This document shows, piece after piece, positions 34,298 to 41,425 of a DNA stretch of 64,000 bases. The notes under the pieces are model-generated. The model saw only the letters and a program-made list of their open reading frames with translations, searched no databases and was not told the origin of the DNA. The stretch's first letter is position 1; each line of letters starts with the position of its first letter. A program made the translations under genes and the position numbers. The stretch comes from Thermomicrobiales bacterium (lineage in GTDB: Bacteria; Chloroflexota; Chloroflexia; Thermomicrobiales; UBA6265): NCBI GenBank assembly GCA_020432165.1, contig JAGQGU010000005.1, positions 122,188-186,187 on the forward strand, given 5' to 3'.

Positions 34298-34921
34298 TTA
34301 CACCCCCCGTCCGGTCCAGCGCGTCTTGGTGCGCCGAATGGTGCGTTCCTTGTTATAGACCGGGTAGTCCTTCCAGCCACGGGTCGGATAGTCCTTGCGT
34401 AGCGGGTGACCTTCATCCCAATCGTCTTGCAGCAGGATGCGGCGGAGGTTCGGGTGTCCCTCAAAGAAGATACCGAACATGTCGAAACACTCGCGCTCCA
34501 TCCAGTTGGCACCATTGAATACCGGCACCAGACTGGGGATGCTCATGCCATCGTCGATACTGGCCTTCATGCGCAGGCGGATGCGATTCGGGATGCTGTA
34601 GATCTGGGCGGTGACATCGAAACGCGGTGCGGTGCGGAGATTCAGCATATCCACAGCGGTCAGATCCGAAAGAAAGTTGACCTGCAGCTTTTCGTGATCG
34701 CGCATGTAGAAGGCGATTTCGCGGAACTTCGCCGGGTTCACATAGATGGTGGTCTCGTTGCGGAAACGCACAGCATCAAGGAAGTCATCCGGAAAGACGG
34801 CCCGCAGTTCGCGCACCACCGGGTGCTTGCTGAGGTCGTCATCGAAGTAGAGCTCGCGCTCCCACCCGGTGCCGGTCGGCACGAGCGTTTGCTGAGTTGT
34901 CTGGTTCTCACCGTCTGTCAC
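34298..34921 (-). CDS. nuoC: NADH-quinone oxidoreductase subunit C
   Basis: 207 aa (30-kDa subunit). The family mark ERECFDMFGIFFEGHPNLRR is present in the C-terminal part, followed by RKDYPTRGWK. The N-terminal 30 residues are variable. GTG start at 34921, 26 bases after nuoB. Confidence 0.95.
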   Translation of the reverse strand: MTDGENQTTQQTLVPTGTGWERELYFDDDLSKHPVVRELRAVFPDDFLDAVRFRNETTIYVNPAKFREIAFYMRDHEKLQVNFLSDLTAVDMLNLRTAPRFDVTAQIYSIPNRIRLRMKASIDDGMSIPSLVPVFNGANWMERECFDMFGIFFEGHPNLRRILLQDDWDEGHPLRKDYPTRGWKDYPVYNKERTIRRTKTRWTGRGV

Positions 34922-34947
34922 GGTGCTCTCCCCTCGCCCGAAGGCCG

Positions 34948-35499
34948 CTAGCCGCGAATACCCGCCATCGCCAGTTGACGCTCGGCCACGCGCTGATCCT
35001 CAGCACGCCCCTTGCCTTCCTTGCGAGCGATCGTATCGAACTTAATGATCTTGTTCTGCAACTGCAGAATACCGTAGTAGAGGCTTTCCGGCGTTGGCGG
35101 GCAGCCGGGAACGTAGACGTCCACCGGAACTACCTGATCCACACCCTGCACCACCGCATAGGTATCGTATGGGCCGCCAACATTGGCACAACTGCCCATG
35201 CTCAGCACCCACTTGGGTTCGCTCATCTGATCGTAGAGCGTGCGCACAATCGGTGCCATCTTCTTCGTCACCGTGCCGGCCACAATCATGAGATCGGCGG
35301 CGCGCGGTGAGGAGCGGAAGAGCATACCAAAACGTTCAGAGAGATCGAAGCGCGCCATGGATGCGGAGATCATCTCGATCGCGCAGCAGGCGAGGCCGAA
35401 CTGCAACCACCAGAGAGAGGATCGTCGTCCCCAATTGAAGAGGAAATCCAGCGAGGTGGTGAAGATGTTCTTGTCGAAGCGATCGTCGATTAGACCCAT
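34948..35499 (-). CDS. nuoB: NADH-quinone oxidoreductase subunit B
   Basis: 183 aa; carries the N2 iron-sulfur cluster that gives electrons to quinone. Ligands are the adjacent cysteine pair in [10 protein letters not shown], plus GSCANVGG and VPGCPPTPE. The ATG at 35499 has an AAAGGTG site and overlaps nuoA by 10 bases; a GTG at 35520 is less likely. Confidence 0.97.
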   Translation of the reverse strand: MGLIDDRFDKNIFTTSLDFLFNWGRRSSLWWLQFGLACCAIEMISASMARFDLSERFGMLFRSSPRAADLMIVAGTVTKKMAPIVRTLYDQMSEPKWVLSMGSCANVGGPYDTYAVVQGVDQVVPVDVYVPGCPPTPESLYYGILQLQNKIIKFDTIARKEGKGRAEDQRVAERQLAMAGIRG

Positions 35500-35876
35500 T
35501 CGAGGGCACCTTTCTTCCACGCATAGACATAGCTAAGCAGGAGCAACGAAATGAAGATGATCATATGCACAAAACCACCGAGACCGAGCACATCGAAGTT
35601 CACGGCCCAGGGGTACATAAAGGCAGCTTCAAGATCGAAGATAACGAAGAGCATACCGATAACGTAGAAACGGGCGGTGAACTGGGGTCGCACCGGCTTC
35701 ACATCCGGAATACCGCTCTCATACGGAGCCGACTTGGCCTTGTTCGGACGGGAAGGTCCCGCCAGGGTGGAGATACCGGCCATGGCAAAGCCCATGACAA
35801 ATGCGGTGACCACCATGAAGACCATGACGATGTAATTACTGCCGAAGAACTCCACGTGTGCCCACTCCCACTGCAT
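35490..35876 (-). CDS. nuoA: NADH-quinone oxidoreductase subunit A
   Basis: 128 aa, three membrane helices; first gene of the operon. The motif [20 protein letters not shown] and [16 protein letters not shown] with the conserved acidic residues are present. A short leader with a GTATGGTAG stretch lies upstream; no strong promoter is seen. Confidence 0.95.
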   Translation of the reverse strand: MQWEWAHVEFFGSNYIVMVFMVVTAFVMGFAMAGISTLAGPSRPNKAKSAPYESGIPDVKPVRPQFTARFYVIGMLFVIFDLEAAFMYPWAVNFDVLGLGGFVHMIIFISLLLLSYVYAWKKGALEWV

Positions 35877-36361
35877 GTGAAGCTGGCGGACGATTTGACC
35901 GCCCGCAGACCGCTAGTATGGTAGCACAGAAACGGGTCTCAAACCGGCTCCGGCGGATGACCGAATCCCCGTAACCACGCGATATTCTGACTATTTGCAT
36001 CGGATATTATTGGCCCCACTGGTCTGGCTGGAGGAAGCATTTGGATAGACTTGACAGAATCGCGTGAACGCGGTGCAAATGGAACATATTTGGTATACCA
36101 ACGGTACCTGTACCCTCTCCTGGAGAGAACTAGTATTGGATTAACACCAGCGTGATTGATGCTGCCAGCCACAACATCGATCAACCCCTTCCCTCCTGGC
36201 GTGGTGTTGTGTCATAGCCGCTCGGGCCATCCCCCGGGCGGTTATCCTTTTTCACACCACTCACGTTCATAAAGACTTTCGGACTATGGTATTTTTCCAT
36301 TGCCTCAGTCATTGCCAGCCATGGCGATGCGCGCCTTGCTCTAGTCCTATGGATCATTCCA
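35877..36361. other. 485-bp divergent region between nuoA and nhaA
   Basis: No coding frame is convincing. The half near nuoA is plain sequence with a CTCTCCTGGAGAG palindrome near 36115. The half near nhaA holds a structured RNA candidate (36201-36260). Base composition is lower in GC than the nuo genes. Both flanking transcripts must start in this interval. Confidence 0.6.
36201..36260 (+). ncRNA. structured nhaA leader, candidate cation riboswitch or attenuator
   Basis: An outer helix GTGGTGT (36201-36207)/ACACCAC (36254-36260) encloses a 13-bp stem, ATAGCCGCTCGGG (36214-36226) with CCCGGGCGGTTAT (36233-36245), closed by CCATCC and followed by CCTTTTTC. The inner hairpin plus T-run looks like a terminator about 115 bases before nhaA, and the outer helix spans that T-run, so two alternative states are possible. 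nhaA leaders are known to carry the nhaA-I motif (a Li+-sensing riboswitch class). Whether this belongs to it cannot be decided by eye. Confidence 0.5.
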
Positions 36362-37507
36362 ATGCTCATACGGTTCTTTCGCAGTGAACCTGCCGCTGCC
36401 TTGGTGCTTCTTGCAGCCTCTGCTGCAGCGATGCTCGTGGCAAATACACCCCTCTACGACAACTACCACCACGCGCTGACCCATAGCATCGGCCATCTGA
36501 CGCTCCACGAATGGATCAATGACGCCCTGATGGCGCTCTTCTTTCTGATGGTGGGACTCGAGATCAAGCGGGAAATGGTTTACGGTGCGCTCTCCACCTG
36601 GGGAGATCGATTACTACCGGGATTGGCCGCCCTTGGCGGGATGATTGTGCCTGCACTTATCTTCCTCTTGGTTAATCACAACTCCCCCAACCATCGCGCG
36701 GGCTGGGCCGTGCCAACGGCAACGGATATCGCCTTTGCTCTCGGGGTGTTGACACTTATCGGAAATCGCGTGCCGGCCGCCGTGCGTATCCTGCTAGTAG
36801 GCATCGCAATCATCGATGATCTCCTCGCAATTCTCGTCATCGCCACGTTCTATTCGAGTGGGGTGTCGTTTGGTTGGTTGGGAGTGAGCGCAGTGGGTCT
36901 TGCTGCACTAGTACTACTGAATCGATCTTCCGTCTATGCGATCTGGCCATATATGCTCGTCGGGATCGGACTTTGGATCAGCGTCTTCAACTCCGGGATT
37001 CACGCAACTCTGGCGGGCGTCATCGTGGCGATGTGTATACCTGCGCGCGGGTCATCCGAAACATCGCCAGCTCCCCTGAACATCCTTGAGCATCGCCTGG
37101 TGTATTGGGTAAATTTCGGGATTGTGCCCCTTTTTGGGTTCGCCAATGCAGGTGTACCTCTGGGTGGAATGCACCCGGGCGATGTTATCAGCACCTTGCC
37201 ACTGGGCATCATCCTGGGTCTCTTCCTCGGTAAGCAGATAGGCATTTTTGCCACTATCTGGATGCTGGTCAGGATAGGCATCGCCCGAATGCCTACGCGC
37301 ACAACCTGGCCCCAGATTCACGCGATGGCAGTTCTCTGCGGCATCGGATTCACCATGAGTATTTTCATTGCCGGACTAGCTTTTAGTGGCGACCTCGAGT
37401 ATCTGGACCTGGCCAAAATCGGTGTGATCGCCGGGTCAGTGATATCCGCAGCAATCGGGACAATACTTATGCGTCGCCATACTGAGCGACGCGAATCTCT
37501 GCCCTAA
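36362..37507 (+). CDS. nhaA: Na+/H+ antiporter NhaA
   Basis: Exchanges internal Na+ or Li+ for protons at the inner membrane; 381 aa, the family length, with about 12 helices. Key residues are visible: the ion-binding aspartate pair in GIAIIDDLLAILVI, the helix IV break PTATDIAFALGVLTLIG, and VGLEIKREMVYG. The C-terminal LCGIGFTMSIFIAGLAF is typical. Its last 4 bases overlap the convergent trkH end. It lies behind a structured leader. Confidence 0.96.
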   Translation: MLIRFFRSEPAAALVLLAASAAAMLVANTPLYDNYHHALTHSIGHLTLHEWINDALMALFFLMVGLEIKREMVYGALSTWGDRLLPGLAALGGMIVPALIFLLVNHNSPNHRAGWAVPTATDIAFALGVLTLIGNRVPAAVRILLVGIAIIDDLLAILVIATFYSSGVSFGWLGVSAVGLAALVLLNRSSVYAIWPYMLVGIGLWISVFNSGIHATLAGVIVAMCIPARGSSETSPAPLNILEHRLVYWVNFGIVPLFGFANAGVPLGGMHPGDVISTLPLGIILGLFLGKQIGIFATIWMLVRIGIARMPTRTTWPQIHAMAVLCGIGFTMSIFIAGLAFSGDLEYLDLAKIGVIAGSVISAAIGTILMRRHTERRESLP

Positions 37508-38943
37508 CCGATGCGAATATTGGCTTCCGGGTAGCGGAAGCGTTCCACCTGCATGCGGCGGGTCAGTGCATAGACAAGCGTGATGGGGCCGAGGCGTCCT
37601 ATAAACATGCCCAAAATCAACACCAATTTGCCGCCATCACTGAGCATACTTGTGATACCAGTAGACAGTCCCACGGTCGCGAGTGCACTCATCGCCTCAA
37701 ACATGAGCGACAAAAAACTGAAGTGCTCAGTATTGAATATGTCCTCTGACATCACAAGCATCATTGAAATCAGGAAATGAACCGACATGAAGATTGCGAT
37801 TAGCGCCAACGCACGATAGACAACCTGATGGGCGATGCGACGGCCAAATGCCTGAGGCTCCGGACGCCCCTTGAGCGTGGAGATGACCGCCATAAACACC
37901 ACTCCAATAGTGGCAAGCTTGACACCACCCGCGGTCGATCCTGCAGCGCCACCAACCATCATCACCACAATCCAGAGGTACATAGTGGCATTATGAGCCT
38001 GGGACCAGTCAGCGCTGGTAAATCCGGCAGTACGCGCGGATATCGCTTGAAAAGCAGCATTTAACGGTTTCCACCCAGTGTCGATTGGTGCTAATGCCGC
38101 ATTCCATTCCACGATCAGGAACCACAATGCAGAAATCGCAATGAGAGAGAAGTTCACAAGAAGGACAAGCTTGGTATCCAACTGCAACGACTTCCACCTA
38201 CGCTGTCGCCAAACATCCGCAACTACCATAAAACTGAGTGATCCAAGCTGAATAAGCAACGCCACGGTAGTAAGCGCTATCGGAGAACGGGTGTGCCCAT
38301 TCATGGACGGAGATGTCACCTGCAAATCAAATCCTGCATTACAGAAGGCTGAGATCGAGTGGAAGACTCCCCACCAGACAGCCGTAACAGGTGCCTCGTA
38401 TCTTGCAAAATGCAATGTCAGAACAATCGCACCAATGATCTCAGCCACCACAATGTAGCGAACAATTCGCCTTGAAAACGTATACACCTCGTGCAGGCTC
38501 ATTGTTGGTGAACCATCTTGCATCATCATGTTGGCTCGCAAACTCGCCCCGCGCCCCAAAATGATGAGAATCATTGAGGTGCCGGCCATAAAGCCAAAAC
38601 CACCAAGTTGAATGAGGACAAGGATGATGAACTCGCCAAGAAAACTCCAGTGTGACTGTGTATCCACTGTGGCTAGTCCGGTCACAGAAAACGCAGAAAC
38701 GGCTGTAAAGAGAGCATCTATTATGTTCGTGGAGTGTCGATCCTCCGTCGCCCAGGGCAACATCAAGAGTGTAGTACCGACGGCCACTATAACCATGACC
38801 GCCATCACAAAGATCTTGGCATGAGAGGCAGTGGTTGGTGCAGATTCTACCCGCGGATCGTCCTGCAACGTAATGATGGTTTGGGCATCAAGACGCTTGC
38901 GGACAACACGATTACCAGGACGGTGGGGCCGGATGTTGCTCAC
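37504..38943 (-). CDS. trkH: TrkH/KtrB potassium transporter, channel subunit
   Basis: 479 aa, four M1-P-M2 repeats. The selectivity-filter glycines are in SAFSVTGLAT, SAFCNAGFDL, SARTAGFTSAD and SALATVGLSTG. The M2C gate-loop region GGAAGSTAGGVKLAT is present. It works with the TrkA-type gating subunit encoded immediately upstream: its GTG start overlaps the trkA stop (GTGA). K+ uptake, near nhaA, points to ion and pH homeostasis. Confidence 0.94.
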   Translation of the reverse strand: MSNIRPHRPGNRVVRKRLDAQTIITLQDDPRVESAPTTASHAKIFVMAVMVIVAVGTTLLMLPWATEDRHSTNIIDALFTAVSAFSVTGLATVDTQSHWSFLGEFIILVLIQLGGFGFMAGTSMILIILGRGASLRANMMMQDGSPTMSLHEVYTFSRRIVRYIVVAEIIGAIVLTLHFARYEAPVTAVWWGVFHSISAFCNAGFDLQVTSPSMNGHTRSPIALTTVALLIQLGSLSFMVVADVWRQRRWKSLQLDTKLVLLVNFSLIAISALWFLIVEWNAALAPIDTGWKPLNAAFQAISARTAGFTSADWSQAHNATMYLWIVVMMVGGAAGSTAGGVKLATIGVVFMAVISTLKGRPEPQAFGRRIAHQVVYRALALIAIFMSVHFLISMMLVMSEDIFNTEHFSFLSLMFEAMSALATVGLSTGITSMLSDGGKLVLILGMFIGRLGPITLVYALTRRMQVERFRYPEANIRIG

Positions 38944-39638
38944 AGGAGTTTCGGCAGACCAGGTCGGTGATCGACAAAAGCGCCGATGTCGGAATCATTG
39001 CCGACAATGACGAGCTCGTCGTGCGCGCGAATGGTCTCCTGATAATGCGGCACGGTAATGAGCTGATTCCCACGCTTGATCAGGAGGATATTCAACTTAC
39101 TCTCGCGATCCTTGATGAGGTTCTCGATCGTTTGACCAACGAGATTGGCCGGCGCCTCGATCTTGGCGATACCACCGGTATTGGAAAGCGAAATGTAATC
39201 GGTAATGTGACGCACACCCAGGGAGTGCGCGAGACGTACCCCGGCATCCATCTCGGGAAAGACAACCCGATCCGCACCAACCTTGTGCAGAAGTTCACCG
39301 TGCAGGGCCGTCTTCGCCTTACCGACCACCCACGGCACTTTCAGCTTCTTCAGCAGCAATGTACTGAGCACGCTTGCTTCCAGATTCTCGCCCTGTGCGA
39401 CCACAACAACATCGGACTGGGGCACATTGAGTTGTTCCAGTAGTTCCTGATCGGTGCCATCGCCCTGAGCCGCAAGGGTGACATACTCGGATGCAGCCTG
39501 AACCTTCTGTTGATCCTTGTCGATGGCCATGACTTCGTAACCGAGTTCGGAAAGCTCGTGAGCCACACTGGTGCCAAAGCGCCCGAGTCCGATAACCGTT
39601 ACGCGTTCGGGAGCGCCAGAATGTCGGGAGTGTGCCAC
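38940..39638 (-). CDS. trkA: TrkA/KtrA potassium uptake regulatory subunit
   Basis: 232 aa. The N-terminal RCK domain begins with a Rossmann motif, VTVIGLGRFGTSVAHEL, with the nucleotide-binding acid in VMAIDKD and GDGTD. A C-terminal TrkA_C domain (about 145-232) follows. The GTG at 39638 has an AGGAAGGA site and is preferred over longer starts that would run into a repeat fragment. Cytoplasmic ring that gates TrkH/KtrB in response to nucleotides or c-di-AMP in the family. Confidence 0.92.
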   Translation of the reverse strand: MAHSRHSGAPERVTVIGLGRFGTSVAHELSELGYEVMAIDKDQQKVQAASEYVTLAAQGDGTDQELLEQLNVPQSDVVVVAQGENLEASVLSTLLLKKLKVPWVVGKAKTALHGELLHKVGADRVVFPEMDAGVRLAHSLGVRHITDYISLSNTGGIAKIEAPANLVGQTIENLIKDRESKLNILLIKRGNQLITVPHYQETIRAHDELVIVGNDSDIGAFVDHRPGLPKLL

Positions 39639-39708
39639 ACGGAGTCCTTCCTGCTCGCATTGCCAAAGATAGGCGTATGGTACCCAACGACACCGTGCCA
39701 GAACAATG

Positions 39709-39732
39709 TCATTCCGAACCCGTAGCAACAAT
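39709..39732. repeat. fragment of the GTCATTCCGAA element
   Basis: GTCATTCCGAACCCG followed by AGCAAC one base later, matching the left end of the element at 52530-52645 with one change. It lies just upstream of trkA. A separate 9-bp hairpin (CAAGGTCGA/TCGACCTTG) follows near 39769-39795, after the end of the oxidoreductase gene. Confidence 0.55.
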
Positions 39733-39809
39733 CAGCCGAGCGATTGGCAGTTTGGGGGAGTTGTCGGTCAAGGTCGACCACGAGGATCGACCTTGTCGGC
39801 TGACTCGAG

Positions 39810-40826
39810 TTAGTCGCGATCGTATGGGAAGGTAACGCCCCAGCTACGCAATGCATCCTGCATGATCTGCGCGATCTCGAGGCTATCGCTCCAGCTGATC
39901 ACCGGATGCTCGATAATGCCGCCGCGCAAGCAATCCTCCACCTCATTCATCTCGAACTGGTAACCGATACCTTCGTGGCTGCAATCGAAGAATTCTGGTT
40001 CCTGACCCGCACGGAAGAGTGTGAAGGTGCTGGGGCGGTGCCAATCGTGATCCATCACGATGGTGCCATTGCTACCAGCGATCATGCAGAGATTGCGACT
40101 ACTGGCCCGCACGGTGATACCGGCATTGGCAACACCACCATTCGCGTGACGAGTGGTGATCATGCAGTTCTCATCAACACCGGATTCGCCGAGGGTCGCG
40201 ACACTCACCATCTCTACTGGCTTGCCCAGAACCATCTGCACCATCTGCACCGCGTAGATACCGGCATCGAGCAGCGCCGAGCCGCCGAGATCCTTATTGA
40301 AGAGACGGAAATCCGCATCGAAGGGATTGTTCCAGCCCATCGTGGCGGTGAGGTATTGCACCTCGCCGATGGTGCCATCGTTCAGGAACTCACGGACCTT
40401 GACCATGGCCGGGCGGAAGCGTGTCCAGATCGCTTCCATCAGGAAGCATCCGTTGGCGCGGGCAGCCTCGATCATCTCGCGCGTTTCGGCCACGTTCATC
40501 GCCATTGGCTTCTCGCATAGCACGTTCTTGCCTGCGTTCAGCAACTGAATGGTGATGTCGTGATGCCAGGGGTGTGGTGTCGCCACATAGACCACATCAA
40601 TATCAGGATCGTTGACGATGCCTTCATAGCTGTCGTAGCGGCGCGGGATATTGAACATATCGCCAAAGGCATCCGCCTTCTCCTGGCTACGAGAACCTAC
40701 AGCGACGAGTTCAGCGCTGCGAGCCAGCGGCAGATCGCGGGCGAAGATCTTGGCAATATTGCCGGTGCCAACAATTCCCCAACGAATGGGACCATCATGC
40801 GAAACGAGCGGCGTATTCTCACTCAT
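39810..40826 (-). CDS. Gfo/Idh/MocA family oxidoreductase
   Basis: 338 aa, NAD(P)-dependent. N-terminal Rossmann domain with WGIVGTGNIAKIFARDL, ATPHPWHHD and the family motif GKNVLCEKPMAMNVAE, where the lysine is catalytic. The C-terminal domain begins near residue 135 and includes GGSALLDAGIYAVQM. Similar to dihydrodiol or glucose-fructose oxidoreductase-like members acting on sugars; the substrate is unknown. Very strong AAAGGAGC ribosome site. Monocistronic. Confidence 0.9.
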   Translation of the reverse strand: MSENTPLVSHDGPIRWGIVGTGNIAKIFARDLPLARSAELVAVGSRSQEKADAFGDMFNIPRRYDSYEGIVNDPDIDVVYVATPHPWHHDITIQLLNAGKNVLCEKPMAMNVAETREMIEAARANGCFLMEAIWTRFRPAMVKVREFLNDGTIGEVQYLTATMGWNNPFDADFRLFNKDLGGSALLDAGIYAVQMVQMVLGKPVEMVSVATLGESGVDENCMITTRHANGGVANAGITVRASSRNLCMIAGSNGTIVMDHDWHRPSTFTLFRAGQEPEFFDCSHEGIGYQFEMNEVEDCLRGGIIEHPVISWSDSLEIAQIMQDALRSWGVTFPYDRD

Positions 40827-40915
40827 CGTCGAGCTCCTTTGGGCAAGTCATCTCCCGCGCGATTGCAGGAGGGATTCGCACTCTGTATAACGCGTTTCGG
40901 CAGGTGTGTCAGCCC

Positions 40916-41377
40916 CTATTCATCCTCGAGTTCCGCATTAATCCCGGTGAGATCAATGGTCACGAGCCGGTCCGTAGTCGGGTGACTATTGCCACGCTCG
41001 GTTGGTTCCAGAGTCACGAACATGGTGTCGTACCGCCCACTGTAGGCGGCAAAGGCGATGCGATTTGTGGTCGGATTCCACAGCCCGGCACTGATGATGA
41101 CATCATCCTTCTCCATCCAAATCTGATAGGTGGATCCGGCTGGAGCAGGCGGCATCGAGTAAAGGGCCAGAATGTAGACCTCTTCATCGCGGAGGTACTC
41201 CACGCTGCCGCTGATCTCGAGTTTGGTGTCCAGCACCTCGATCGGTGCGACGAGTGGCGCCGGTTCGCTCCGGTCGACAAATGCCACAGCGCCCAGCCAG
41301 ACACCTCCGAGTAGCGCCACGACACATAGCGCGGCGGCTATGGACCAGGGGATACTGCGAGTGGTTGATTCATTCAT
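40916..41377 (-). CDS. RskA-like extracytoplasmic domain protein (orphan)
   Basis: 153 aa. One N-terminal membrane segment (about 9-32, SIAAALCVVALLGGVWLGAVAF) followed by a C-terminal domain like that of anti-sigma-K factor RskA, with the mark AGSTYQIWMEKDDVIISAGL. The N-terminal cytoplasmic zinc-finger or sigma-binding part is missing, and no sigma factor gene is nearby. It lies upstream of nothing obviously linked, between the oxidoreductase and the giant glycosyltransferase. Function unknown. Confidence 0.7.
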   Translation of the reverse strand: MNESTTRSIPWSIAAALCVVALLGGVWLGAVAFVDRSEPAPLVAPIEVLDTKLEISGSVEYLRDEEVYILALYSMPPAPAGSTYQIWMEKDDVIISAGLWNPTTNRIAFAAYSGRYDTMFVTLEPTERGNSHPTTDRLVTIDLTGINAELEDE

Positions 41378-41425
41378 GCAAGATTCCCCACAAAAACACA
41401 CAAATCACGGCCACATTGTACTGGT

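Noticed and set aside
31871..34402. 843-codon plus-strand frame
   Set aside because: Antisense to nuoH and nuoD. Its length comes from the codon bias of those genes; it crosses gene borders and has no ribosome site.
36181..36369. Short minus-strand frame before nhaA
   Set aside because: 62 codons covering the structured leader, with no ribosome site or family match.
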